This document shows, one piece after another, positions 43,944 to 53,316 of a DNA stretch of 64,000 bases. Position 1 is the stretch's first letter, and each line of letters opens with the position of its first letter. The translations under genes and the position numbers were made by a program. The notes under the pieces are model-generated. The model was not told the origin of the DNA. It did no database searches and worked only from the letters and a program-made list of their open reading frames with translations. Source of the stretch: CAIWHR01 sp963726765 (GTDB lineage Bacteria; Pseudomonadota; Gammaproteobacteria; Burkholderiales; Casimicrobiaceae); contig CAVSDH010000006.1 of assembly GCA_963726765.1 (NCBI GenBank), forward strand, positions 248,001-312,000. Direction: 5' to 3'.

Positions 43944-45685
43944 AGGGGCTCGGGCGCTTCGCGCATCACTTGTCCCGCAAGCGCGGCGCGCTGGCCGCGG
44001 TCTTCGCGCTGGGCGTTGCCGGCGCGGCCGTGTCGCTTTCCACGCCGCTCCTCGGCAAGGCCTTCATCGACGCCGTCACGAGCGGTCGCGATTTCGCCGC
44101 GATACCGTGGATTGCCGCAGCGCTCGTCTGCGTGGCCATCCTCGACCTCGCGCTGGCCACCTGGTCGGGCCGCGTCCACGCCCGCCTCTCCGCCGATCTT
44201 CTGGCCGACCTGCGTGCGTCGCTCTTCGCACGCTGCGTGGACGCGCCGCTCGTCGACGTGGAACCGTTTCGGCACGGGGACCTCCTCACCCGGTTCGGTA
44301 CCGACGTGCCGCGCATCCAGACGCTGCTGGTCGACGGCGTGCTGGGCGGCGTGCAGAACATCCTCTTCCTCGGCGTGGCCGCCGCCATCACGTTCAGCCT
44401 GTCGCCCGTTCTCGCGCTCTGGAGCTTTCTCGGGCTCCTCCTTGCGCTCCTCGCCACCCTCGCGTTCCGCCGCCCCGTCGAGCAGAGGACGCGCCGCGTG
44501 CGCGACGCGATGGCCGATCTCGCGCATTTCCTGTCCGAGCGGCTTGCCGCACTGCGCGCGATTCGCCTGCTACGCACCGAGCGCGAAGAGGGTGCGCGCC
44601 TCGCCGCGGCCAGCGAACGGTTGAATCGCGAGGTCGTCTCGTTCCAGGTGCTCGACGCGATGTCGACGGGCGCGCCCGGCCTGCTGCTGACGTTGGCGCT
44701 CGCGTGGATCTATGTCGTCGGAGGCGGATTGCTCGAAGCGGGCGCGATCAGTCTCGGCACCTTCGTGGCGTTCGTCCTCTACCAGGGTCGGCTGTTCGGT
44801 CCGGCCCAGGGGCTGCTCGGGCTCGTCCGAAGCCTCCAGCAATCGCGGGTGAGCCTCGCCCGCGTGACCGAGATCCTCGGTCCCGACGGGCGCGACACGC
44901 GACCGGACGCCGGTCGCGCCGTCACCAACGTCGCCGACGGCGCGCTGGTGCTGCGCGATGTCGCGTTCGCCTATGCCGGCAAATCGCCCGTCTTCGAGCA
45001 CGTGAACCTCCGCATCGGATCGGGCGAGCGCGTGGGGCTCTTCGGGCCGTCGGGCGCAGGAAAGTCGACGCTGGTGCATCTGCTTTTCGGCCTGCGGCAT
45101 CCGACCGCGGGGGCGATATGGATCGATGGCCGATCCGCCCATGTCGTGGAGGATGCATCCCGCCGCGCCGTTCTCGGTTACGCGGGCGCCGAGCCGTTCC
45201 TGCTGCACGCGTCGGTCGAGGACAACCTGCGCTACGGCAATCCGGAGGCGCGGCATGAGGATCTGAAGCGGGCCGTTGCGTTGGCCGTGGCCGATTCGTT
45301 CATCGCGGCACTGCCCGACGGATACGCGACGATCATCGGCGACCGGGGATTCGCACTGTCCGACGGCCAGCGCCAGCGACTCGGCCTCGCTCGGCTGTTT
45401 CTCCGCGATCCTCGCGTGCTTGTGCTCGACGAGGCCTTTTCCGGCCTCGATCTCGAGACCGAGATTCGGGTTCGCCAGAACCTTCGGGCAACGTTCCCGG
45501 ATCGCACGACCGTCGTCATCTCGCACCGACCGGTCGACCTCGAGGCATTCGACCGGATCCTGTTCCTGCACGACGGGAAGTTCACGTCGGTCACGCCGGA
45601 TGCGTTGCACGCGCTCCTGATGTCCGATCGCCGCTGGAATGATCGGACCGCCGCTGCCGTGCCGGCGGGCGTCGCGGGGGAATGA
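43937..45685 (+). CDS. qhpF: ABC transporter, fused membrane and ATPase domains, for QHNDH biogenesis
   Basis: A 582-residue exporter half-transporter. Residues 1-310 hold six membrane helices (AAVFALGVAGAAVSLSTPLL is the first). The nucleotide-binding domain has Walker A GPSGAGKST, signature LSDGQRQRLGLARL, and Walker B VLVLDEAFSGLD followed by the H-loop VVISHRP. QhpF of Paracoccus is required to move the crosslinked gamma subunit to the periplasm. The GTG at 43937 overlaps the end of the UbiU-like gene; no ATG fits. The stop overlaps the protease gene (ATGA). Confidence 0.88.
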   Translation: MLKGLGRFAHHLSRKRGALAAVFALGVAGAAVSLSTPLLGKAFIDAVTSGRDFAAIPWIAAALVCVAILDLALATWSGRVHARLSADLLADLRASLFARCVDAPLVDVEPFRHGDLLTRFGTDVPRIQTLLVDGVLGGVQNILFLGVAAAITFSLSPVLALWSFLGLLLALLATLAFRRPVEQRTRRVRDAMADLAHFLSERLAALRAIRLLRTEREEGARLAAASERLNREVVSFQVLDAMSTGAPGLLLTLALAWIYVVGGGLLEAGAISLGTFVAFVLYQGRLFGPAQGLLGLVRSLQQSRVSLARVTEILGPDGRDTRPDAGRAVTNVADGALVLRDVAFAYAGKSPVFEHVNLRIGSGERVGLFGPSGAGKSTLVHLLFGLRHPTAGAIWIDGRSAHVVEDASRRAVLGYAGAEPFLLHASVEDNLRYGNPEARHEDLKRAVALAVADSFIAALPDGYATIIGDRGFALSDGQRQRLGLARLFLRDPRVLVLDEAFSGLDLETEIRVRQNLRATFPDRTTVVISHRPVDLEAFDRILFLHDGKFTSVTPDALHALLMSDRRWNDRTAAAVPAGVAGE

Positions 45686-46311
45686 CGGTGGCGCTGCGCA
45701 TCGGGATCGTCGACACCGGCGCCAACCCGTGGCACTCGCACGTGCGCGGAGCCGTCACCGGCTGCCGAATCTTCCTCGCGCCGGACGGGCGCATCTGCGA
45801 GGATGGCGACTTCCGCGACCCGATCGGTCACGGGACGGCCGTGGCCGGCGTGATCCGGGAGGCGTTCCCCGACGCCTCGATCTTCGCGGTGCGCGTCTTC
45901 GACGAGTCGGAGTGCGCGTACCCGTCGCTCGTCGCGCGCGGCATCCTGCGTGCGGCGGCCGCGCGCTGCGATTTCATCAATCTCAGTCTCGCCGTCCCGC
46001 CCGGCCCCGGCAGCGACGTGCTGAGCGCGGCCTGCGCCACCGTTCTCGCGGCGGGACCCGTCATCGTCGCCTCGGCACGACCCGACCGGGAAGGCTGGAT
46101 GCCCGCGGCGTTGCCCGGTGTCTACGCCGTCGTCGCCGACGACACGCTGGCAATCGGCGAGGTCAGCGATCGCGGCCCGTTCCGGCTGGCGGCTCCCGGT
46201 CGGCCGCGGGATCTCGCGCTCGTGCCGCGTGCGACGAATCTCGCCGGACATTCGTTCGCGTGCGCGCGCGGGCTCGTTCACCTCGCGCGACAATGGCGTG
46301 CGGCCGCGTGA
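45682..46311 (+). CDS. qhpE: Subtilisin-like protease removing the QHNDH gamma leader
   Basis: A short (209-residue) S8 protease. The catalytic triad is Asp11 (IGIVDTGAN), His50 (IGHGTAVAGVI) and Ser191 (LAGHSFACA). No signal peptide or propeptide is present, so it acts in the cytoplasm, as known for QhpE, which cleaves the leader peptide of the crosslinked gamma subunit. The length is close to Paracoccus QhpE. It is the last gene of the run; a palindrome and a convergent gene follow within 50 bases. Confidence 0.9.
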   Translation: MTVALRIGIVDTGANPWHSHVRGAVTGCRIFLAPDGRICEDGDFRDPIGHGTAVAGVIREAFPDASIFAVRVFDESECAYPSLVARGILRAAAARCDFINLSLAVPPGPGSDVLSAACATVLAAGPVIVASARPDREGWMPAALPGVYAVVADDTLAIGEVSDRGPFRLAAPGRPRDLALVPRATNLAGHSFACARGLVHLARQWRAAA

Positions 46312-46345
46312 TTCCGCCAAGCGCGCGCGGCGCCGCAACACGTGT

Positions 46346-46359
46346 CGCGACCGGTCGCG
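46346..46359. repeat. 14-base palindrome CGCGACCGGTCGCG between convergent genes
   Basis: The perfect palindrome lies between the qhpE stop and the stop of the convergent HAD-ECH gene. It could form a short hairpin (five-base stem with a CCGG loop). No T-run follows, so a terminator function is uncertain. Confidence 0.35.
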
Positions 46360-48377
46360 TCACCCGGTCCGCGCGAAATCCGGCCGCCGGCGCTCACCGA
46401 ACGCCGAGATGCCCTCGCGAGCTGCCGCGGTGCACGCGCTCCGTCCGAACGCGCGGTAGCCGACCTCGAGCGCGGCGGCAAGCGTCGGCGCACGCGCGGC
46501 CTCGCGGATCGCGTCTTCCATCAAGCCGATCACCGTCGCGCTCAACGCCATCCCGGTCGCTGCCGCCGCGTCGACGGGAACGAACGGCGGAATCGCGACG
46601 GCGTCGCCGGGAATTGCATGCGGGCGACCGGCGAGCGAACGCACGCGGGCGACGGCCATCTCGATCAGCTGGTGCGGATCGTCGGCCAGCGCATCGACGA
46701 TGCGCAGCTCGTGCGCGCGCGCCGCCGTGAGCTTCTCGGCCCGCCGCAGCATTCCGTGGAACACCGCTGCGGCGGCGGGCCAGCGCCGATACGGGACGAC
46801 CATCGCGCCGATCCCCGGCAGGATGCCCAGCGTGATCTCCGGGAACTGCATCCATGCGTCGCGCATCGCCACCAGCGCGTGGCAGCGCAGGGCGAGCTCG
46901 AAGCCGCCGCCCAGCGCAATGCCGTTCAGCGCCGCCACCACCGGCTTCGCCATCGTGTCGAGGTGGACGAGCAGTCGCGAGCAGTCGCGCGCGTACTGCG
47001 CCGACGCGTCGGCGTCGCCCAGCATCGCCGGAAAGCGGCCGATGTCGGCGCCGGCGCAGAACGCGCGGGTTCCGTAGCCGACGACGACGAAACCCTGCAC
47101 GGCGTCGTCGCGCTCGAACGTGCGAATGACGGCGAGGATCTCGTCGGTCATCTCGTCGTGCAGCGCGTTCATCGCCTCCGGCCGCCGCAGCGTGATGACC
47201 TTGACGCCATCGACGTCGTCGACAAGGACATGCCGCGAGGAACCGCTGGTACTCCGGAAGCGCGCGCGCGGGCAGCGGCATCCCCGGCCGCTCGCGCGCG
47301 AACCGGCCGAGGATGCGCGTCGACCTCGCCGGGCGGCTGCTCGCGCATGAGCTCCAGCGGCCCGCGCTTGAATCCCAGCGCAACCCGGCAACCGAGATCG
47401 AGATCGGCGGCGCTGCCGATCCCGCGATCGAGGATGTCGACGGACTGCGAGAACAGCACGCCCAGCAGGCGGTCGCGGATCGCCGCCGCGGTTTCCGGGG
47501 CGACGTCGACGCGCTTGCCCGGCGCGACGGTGACCCATGCATCCACCGAACGGAAGATCGGCGCCGGGCGGTAATGCTCGCCCTCCTCGTCGGCTTGCAG
47601 CGTGTTGGTCTCGACGATGATCGGGTTGCCGCGCGCGAGATTCAGCACGAAGAACGGTCCGGCGTGCACGAAGTCGGCGGCGACACTGTCGATCTCGGCG
47701 GCGCTCGCGCGGTCGAGCAGCAGCGCGGCCTCGTTGCACCAGTTGTCGAAGATCCGGTCGAGCATGAAGCACGGCGCGTCTGCGGTGACCAGCGGCAGCT
47801 TGCCCGTGGCGCAGAACACGCGGCGCAGGTGGTCGACGAGACCGGGTTCGGCGCCTGGCCAGTCGACTACTTCGACGGCCGGATTGCGCCAGGCCGGCGC
47901 GAAGAAATGCGTGACCGTCGCGCGCCCCGGTTGCCGCATTCCGGCGAAGATCCGCGCAGCGGGGAGCGAGCTCGTGTTCGAGGTCACGATCGCGTCCGGC
48001 GCGACGCGCGCCTCGATCGCGGCGAAGATCTGCCGTTTGAGCGCGAGGTTCTCGGTCGCCGCCTCGATCACCCAGTCGCAGCCGGCGAGTGCGTCGTAGT
48101 CGACACCGCCTTGCACGTTGCGGACGACGGCGGCCGCCTCGTCCGCGGTCATCTTCCCCCGGGCGAGCGCCCTCTGCGCATAGTCGCCGAAGCGCTTGAG
48201 CGCCGCGTCGACGGCAGGCTGCGCGACGTCGACCAGCGTCAGCGCGAGGTCGGGCAGCGCGCTTTTGAGGTAGTAGCCGATGTCCGGTCCGATCGAGCCC
48301 GCGCCGACGATCGCGACGTGTCGTGGCAGAGGGCGCGTGGGAGCGGACAGCAGGGGATTCGCGCATCGCAGATTCAA
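46360..48377 (-). CDS. Bifunctional 3-hydroxyacyl-CoA dehydrogenase/enoyl-CoA hydratase, two frameshifts
   Basis: About 672 residues when one base near 47312 and one near 47235 are dropped. The N-terminal half is a 3-hydroxyacyl-CoA dehydrogenase (HVAIVGAGSIGPDIGYYLKS, IEAATENLALKRQIF, TSNTSSLPAARIF, THFFAPAWRNPAVEVV). The C-terminal half is a crotonase with oxyanion-hole segments FCAGADIGRF and GIALGGGFELALRC and the catalytic Glu region FPEITLGILPGIGA. The dehydrogenase-then-hydratase order is the reverse of E. coli FadB. It could act on 3-hydroxypimelyl-CoA or on shorter intermediates after benzoyl-CoA ring opening; that is inferred from location only. Confidence 0.8.
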
Positions 48378-48411
48378 TCGGAGCCTCCCGGAATGGCGCG
48401 GCAGGGACGCT

Positions 48412-49626
48412 TCAGCGGGCGCCGTCGGTGCCGGCCGTGCGCGCGTCGACGGCGAGCGGACTCACCGCCGCGCGCGGCAGGCTTGGCGACAGCAGGATCG
48501 ATCCGAAGCATCCGAGGTAGAGCGCGAACGCGGCAATCCACGCGATGCCGGCGCCGGCGATCCACGGCCCGTCGACGCCGACGAACGCGGCGCCGACGCG
48601 CAGCAGGGCCGCCACCTGGATCAGCAGGAACGCGCCGACGATCGCCGTCGGTACCACCAGCGGACGGCCGGTGTGACGCAGTGCGACGCGGGTCATCAGG
48701 CCGAGCATCATCGAGCCCAGTGCCCCGACCGTGAAGGCGTGCAGCCATGCGCGCGCCGCGCCGGGGACGCCGAGATCGGCGAGGCCGAGAAGGAGGAACG
48801 CAGCCACCATCCACGTGTAGGCGGCGTGCATCGTCCACAGGAGCGGCACGTCGCACACCTTCCATCCTCGCCAGCGCGCGAGCCGCACGGCGTGCAGCAG
48901 GAAGGCGGAGATCGCGGCGATCGCAACGCACGGCCGCGGTGCACCGCCGAGGTCGGCCGCCGCCAGCACGACGATCGCACCGATCGCCGCGAATTCGAGC
49001 GGCATCAGGAAGCGCGGCTGCTCGCCGCGGCCGGTCGCGCGAAGATGATTTCCGGTGAACACCGGCGCGAACACGCCGCCCTTCAACGCGAAGAGCAGCA
49101 CGACCGCGTACAACGCCGTCCTGAAGCCGACCTCGAAGCGCCCCGTCAGGAACAGGATGTCCCCCGCAAGCATTCCGGCGAACACGACCAGGAGCAGCAG
49201 GTAATAGCGGTTCGCAACGCTTGCGAGCTGCGCGGCGAGCACGACCAGCAGCGCGACATAGAGTGCGCCGTCGGCAGCGACAACGAGCCAGGATGGCAGC
49301 GCGGCGATCGCCCAGAATGCGATGCGGCCGCAGAGCCACAGCACCACCAGTCCGGCCAGCGGGACACCGCGAATTTCGCGGGTGCCGGCCCAGCCGGGCA
49401 GCGCGGTCAGAACCGTCGCGCAGATGATCGCGCCGGCAAACCCGAACAGCATTTCGTGGCCGTGCCACAGCGCCGGCGCAAGCGTCGCCGCCGGCAGCCC
49501 GACGTAACCCGCGCGCGCTGCGAGCCAGATCGCCATCAGCGCGACGCCGTACGCCATCCCCAGCGCGCAGAACGGCCGGAACGGGCTTGCCCACATGGGG
49601 GCGAACGGCAGCTTCGGCGTAGCCAT
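48412..49626 (-). CDS. nnrS: NnrS family membrane protein
   Basis: A 404-residue protein with about twelve membrane helices. Family markers are PFRPFCALGMAYGVALMAIW, LWHGHEMLFGFAGAIICATV (His pair), LTALPGWAGT, WTMHAAYTWMVAAFLLLGL, LHAFTVGALGSMMLGLMTRV and ALRHTGRPL. NnrS proteins bind heme and copper and limit nitric oxide damage in denitrifiers; this fits anaerobic growth with nitrate. It is divergent from the GntR gene and followed on the same strand by the HAD-ECH gene after 34 bases. Confidence 0.9.
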   Translation of the reverse strand: MATPKLPFAPMWASPFRPFCALGMAYGVALMAIWLAARAGYVGLPAATLAPALWHGHEMLFGFAGAIICATVLTALPGWAGTREIRGVPLAGLVVLWLCGRIAFWAIAALPSWLVVAADGALYVALLVVLAAQLASVANRYYLLLLVVFAGMLAGDILFLTGRFEVGFRTALYAVVLLFALKGGVFAPVFTGNHLRATGRGEQPRFLMPLEFAAIGAIVVLAAADLGGAPRPCVAIAAISAFLLHAVRLARWRGWKVCDVPLLWTMHAAYTWMVAAFLLLGLADLGVPGAARAWLHAFTVGALGSMMLGLMTRVALRHTGRPLVVPTAIVGAFLLIQVAALLRVGAAFVGVDGPWIAGAGIAWIAAFALYLGCFGSILLSPSLPRAAVSPLAVDARTAGTDGAR

Positions 49627-49675
49627 CGGTGGCACGGAACGGCAAGCGCGATACGGTTTGAGCGGGCGCCGCCGG

Positions 49676-49716
49676 TTGACATCGCGCGGCGAAATGTATA
49701 CCGTACCCATTATACA
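49676..49716 (+). promoter_or_regulatory. Promoter with overlapping inverted repeat upstream of the GntR gene
   Basis: A consensus -35 box TTGACA (49676-49681) is followed after 15 bases by TATACC (49697-49702) or after 17 by TACCGT. The inverted repeat TGTATA (49695-49700), ten bases, TATACA (49711-49716) covers the -10 and the likely start of transcription. The position suits autorepression by the GntR/FCD regulator encoded 28 bases downstream, and perhaps control of nnrS on the other strand. Confidence 0.55.
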
Positions 49717-49743
49717 GGACACGAGCAATTCGCAAGAGCCCCG

Positions 49744-50448
49744 ATGGCACCCGTTCTCAAACCCGTCGACCGACCCGCCGGCCTCGGCGACCAGGTCTAC
49801 AGGACGCTGCGCGAGTACCTCGGCAGCCACGTCATCAAACCGGGCCAGCGGCTGCAGGAAGCGTCGCTCGCGCTCTCGCTCGGCGTGTCCCGCACTCCCG
49901 TCCGCGAAGCGCTTGCGCGGCTGGAAAGCGAAGGGCTGATTGCCGCCGAGGGCCGCAGCTTCGTCCTGCCCGTCCTGTCCGAAGCCGACGTCGACGAAAT
50001 CTACGAGCTGCGCGGGCTGCTCGAGCCGGCCGCGCTCGCGCAGGTCGCGAAGTCGGTCGCCGACACCAAGTCGCTGTCGCGAATCGCCGCCGCGCTGCGC
50101 GACGCCGAATCCGCCGACCGCGCCGGCGACGCCGAGTCGTTCATCGAGGCCAACGCCCGGTTCCACGCCGCGTGGCACGATCTCGTCGTCAACCGCCGGC
50201 TGCTGCGGGCGATCGCGCTCTGTGCCGGCCACGTCCGCTACCTCCGCATGCTGACGCTCAACAACGCGACTGCGCGCAAGGCGGCGCTCTCCGGGATGAA
50301 GAACATGCTCGCCGCGCTGCGCAGGCACGACGCCGAGCGTGCGACGCGCGTGATGCGCGAGCACCTGCGTGTGGCGCGCCATCATCTGCGCGTCGTGCTC
50401 GACGAAATCGAGCGCGAAGCCGCCGCCGCAGGCGCACGGCCGCGGTAG
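49744..50448 (+). CDS. GntR-family (FCD subfamily) transcriptional regulator
   Basis: A 234-residue regulator. The winged helix (QVYRTLREYLGSHVIKPGQR, EASLALSLGVSRTPVREALA, RLESEGLI) occupies the first 80 residues. The FCD ligand domain follows (IYELRGLLEPAALAQVAK, FIEANARFHAAWHDLVVNRR, and MREHLRVARHHL with metal-binding histidines). Such proteins usually repress their own catabolic operon until an organic acid or acyl-CoA binds. It precedes, on the same strand, the thiolase-to-molybdenum-hydroxylase cluster, its likely target. The inverted repeat TGTATA/TATACA upstream is the best operator candidate. Confidence 0.9.
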   Translation: MAPVLKPVDRPAGLGDQVYRTLREYLGSHVIKPGQRLQEASLALSLGVSRTPVREALARLESEGLIAAEGRSFVLPVLSEADVDEIYELRGLLEPAALAQVAKSVADTKSLSRIAAALRDAESADRAGDAESFIEANARFHAAWHDLVVNRRLLRAIALCAGHVRYLRMLTLNNATARKAALSGMKNMLAALRRHDAERATRVMREHLRVARHHLRVVLDEIEREAAAAGARPR

Positions 50449-50469
50449 CTCGGCTGCCGGTGCCCGATC

Positions 50470-51682
50470 ATGGTCTTCCGCGCCGAAATCCCTTACGGTG
50501 CCTACTGGTGCACGCCGTTCGCGCGCTGGCAAGGGAGCCTTGCGCACCTGCACAGCGTCGAGTTCGCCGCGCATGTGGCGAAGCGCGAGCTCGCCCGCCG
50601 CAACATCGCTCCGGAGCGGATCGACTTCGGCGTGCTCGGATTGTCGGTCCCGCAGGCACATGCGTTCTACGGGCTGCCGTGGCTGGCCGGCATGGCCGGC
50701 GCCGCAGCCGTGGCCGGGCCGACGATCATGCAGGCCTGCGCGACGGGCGTGCGCGTGCTGCTCGCCGCGACGCAGGAGATCGAAGCGGGCATGGCCGAGG
50801 TCGCGCTCGGCGTGACCTGCGATCGCACGTCGAACGGCCCGCATCTCTACTACCCAAATCCCAAGGGGCCGGGCGGCACCGGCGCCCACGAAGACTGGGT
50901 GCTCGGACAACTTCAACTGCGATCCGCTCGGGCCGCACTCGATGCTCGACACCGCCGAGAACGTCGCGCGCCGGCACGGCTTCACGGCCGCCCTGCAGCA
51001 TGCGATCGTGCTGCGACGCGAGGAGCAGTACCGGATGGCGCTCGCCGACGATTCGGCATTTCTGAAGCGGTTCATGAGTCTGCCGTTCGACGTGCCCACG
51101 ACCGAATCTGCGCAAGACGCTCACCACGCTCCCCGGCGACGAGGGCATCAACTTTTCGACTGCAGAGGGCCTCGCGGGTCTGAAGCCCGTGCAGGAAGGC
51201 GGCACCGTCACCTTCGGCGGGCAGACACATCCGGCGGACGGCAACGCCGCGATCATCGTCGCGGCCCCCGGCCGTGCCGCGGAGCTCTCGTCGCAACCGA
51301 AAATCGCGGTGCGGCTGCTGGGCTTCGGTCTATCGCGCGCGCCGACTCGCACAAATGCCCGAGGCGACCGTCCCGGCGGCACGCCGCGCGCTGGAGCGGG
51401 CGGGGCTCGCCGTCACGCAAATCGACGCGATCAAGACGCACAACCCGTTTGCGCTGAACGACCTCCTGTTTGCCAAGGAGATGGGCGTCGACTGGCGCGC
51501 GGATGAACAACTATGGCTCGTCGCTGGTATGGGGCCATCCGCAGGCGCCGATGGGCACGCGGTCGGTGATCGAGCTGATCGAGGAACTGGCTCTGCGCGG
51601 CGGGGGTCGCGGATTGTTCGCGGGCTGCGCGGCCGGCGACTCCGCAATGGCGGTCGTGCTGGAGGTCGGGGACCGGAAGTAG
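50470..51682 (+). CDS. Thiolase-family protein, about four frameshifts
   Basis: Around 402 residues when repaired. It belongs to the thiolase superfamily: the nucleophile region is AGPTIMQACATGVRVLLAAT (Cys in QACATG), the middle has DPLGPHSMLDTAENVARRHG, and the C-terminus carries the His region IDAIKTHNPFALNDLLFAKE, YGSSLVWGHPQAPMG and the final FAGCAAGDSAMAVVLEV, where GCAAGDS replaces the usual CGGGG-like motif. Frames change near 50907, 51105, 51345 and 51505; each repair is one base. It presumably cleaves a 3-oxoacyl-CoA at the end of the pathway encoded downstream. Substrate unknown. Confidence 0.72.
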
Positions 51683-51764
51683 AGGGAACGTCGAGGTCGC
51701 CGGCAGGGCGACGCGACGCAGTGATTGGCCCTATCGCGCGCGGGATCGGCCGCGGGAGGACGAC

Positions 51765-53297
51765 ATGGATCTGTCCGACTGGATCGAACGGCAAGCCGCG
51801 TTTGCACCCGGGCAAGACGGCGCTCGTCGTTCCCGGCCGCCGGTGGAGCTATGCCGAGCTCGCGCGCGAGGTCGGGCGGACCACAGCCGCCCTGGCGGCC
51901 GCCAGCGTCGGCCCCGGCGACCGGGTCGCACATCTCGGCTACAACGGTTCCGAGCAGATCTGCCTGCTCTTCGCCTGCGCGCGACTCGGCGCGCTGTTCG
52001 CGCCGCTGTCGTGGCGGCTGGCTCCGCCGGAGCACCGGGCGATGTTGGCCGATTGCCGCCCGCGCGTGCTGGTGGTCGCCGATCCGTTCGTCGAACCCAG
52101 CGCCGACATCCTCGACCCGGCCGGGGCCACCGTGCGCGTGGCGATCGGTGCGGCACGCGACGGCTGGATGCCTTACGACCGGTTGCTCGACCTCGGCGCG
52201 GGAAATTCGCCGCCCCGGATCGCCGACAGCGGCGCGGCGCCCGTGCTGCTCTGCTACACGTCGGGGTCCACCGGCCAGCCGAAAGGCGTCGTGCTGACGC
52301 AAGGCGCGTTGCTCTTCAACGCGGTCAACAGCGCGCACATGCACGACCTCACGAGCCGCGACGTCGTGCTGACGACGCTGCCGCTGTTCCACGTCGGCGG
52401 CCTCAACATCCAGACCCTGCCCGCGCTGCATGTGGTGCGACCGTGGTGCTGCACCCGCGGTTCGAGCCGCGGCAGGCGATCGATGCGATCGAGCGCGACG
52501 GCATCACGCTGACGGTGCTGGTGCCCGCGCAGCTCGATCTCATCGCGCGCGAGCCGCGCTGGCGGGAGGCCGACCTGTCTCGTCTGCGCGTGATCACCAC
52601 GGGTTCGACGATCATCGGCGAGGCGCTGGTGCGCAAGGACCTCCAGCGCGGCATTCCGCTGCTCCAGGTCTATGGCGCGACCGAGACCTGTCCGATCGCC
52701 GCGTACCAGCGGGTCGACGACGCGGTCGAGCACCCCGGTTCCGTCGGCAAGCCGGCGCTGCATTGCGAACTCAGGCTCGTCGACGATGCCGGCCGCGACG
52801 TGCCCGCCGGCACACCGGGCGAAATCCTCGTTCGCGGCCCGAACGTGATGAACGGCTACTGGAACAAGCCGCGCGAATCGGCCGAGGCGCTCGAGGGCGG
52901 GTGGTACCACACCGGCGACATCGCGCATGCCGACGCCGACGGCTGGCTGCACGTCGACGGCCGGCGCCACGACATGATCATCTCCGGCGGCGAGAACGTC
53001 TATCCGGCCGAGATCGAGAACGTGCTCGCCGGCTGCCCCGACATCGCCGAGGTCGCCGTGGTCGGCCGCCCCGACCAGCGCTGGGGCGAGGTGGTCGTCG
53101 CCGTCGTCGTGCCGGCGGATGGCGCGCAGATTTCGGCGGAGAAAGTCGCCGCACTGCTCGACGGGCGCGTGGCCCGCTACAAGCATCCGCGCGACGTCAT
53201 CCTCGCCGGCGCACTGCCGCGCACGGCGCTCGGCAAGGTCAAGCGCGAAGAACTGAAACGGATGGCGCGGCGCGAACCCGTCGCGGACCGGACGTGA
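51765..53297 (+). CDS. AMP-forming acyl-CoA ligase, two frameshifts
   Basis: About 510 residues. The AMP motif is VLLCYTSGSTGQPKGVVLTQ, followed by YGATETCP, GGWYHTGDIAHADADGWLHV, RRHDMIISGGENVYPAEIEN and the C-terminal lysine motif PRTALGKVKREEL. Frames change near 51806 and 52433; a one-base correction each restores AFAPGKTALVV and GATVVLHPRFEP. It should activate the organic acid fed into this cluster; aliphatic or aromatic preference cannot be read from the sequence. GGGAGG precedes the ATG. Confidence 0.82.
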   Translation: MDLSDWIERQAAFAPGQDGARRSRPPVELCRARARGRADHSRPGGRQRRPRRPGRTSRLQRFRADLPALRLRATRRAVRAAVVAAGSAGAPGDVGRLPPARAGGRRSVRRTQRRHPRPGRGHRARGDRCGTRRLDALRPVARPRRGKFAAPDRRQRRGARAALLHVGVHRPAERRRADARRVALQRGQQRAHARPHEPRRRADDAAAVPRRRPQHPDPARAACGATVVLHPRFEPRQAIDAIERDGITLTVLVPAQLDLIAREPRWREADLSRLRVITTGSTIIGEALVRKDLQRGIPLLQVYGATETCPIAAYQRVDDAVEHPGSVGKPALHCELRLVDDAGRDVPAGTPGEILVRGPNVMNGYWNKPRESAEALEGGWYHTGDIAHADADGWLHVDGRRHDMIISGGENVYPAEIENVLAGCPDIAEVAVVGRPDQRWGEVVVAVVVPADGAQISAEKVAALLDGRVARYKHPRDVILAGALPRTALGKVKREELKRMARREPVADRT

Positions 53298-53316
53298 CGC
53301 AACGAAAGGATCCGTG

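Noticed and set aside
46346..46359. Intrinsic terminator between qhpE and the HAD-ECH gene
   Set aside because: The palindrome allows only a five-base stem and no T-run follows, so it is listed only as a repeat.
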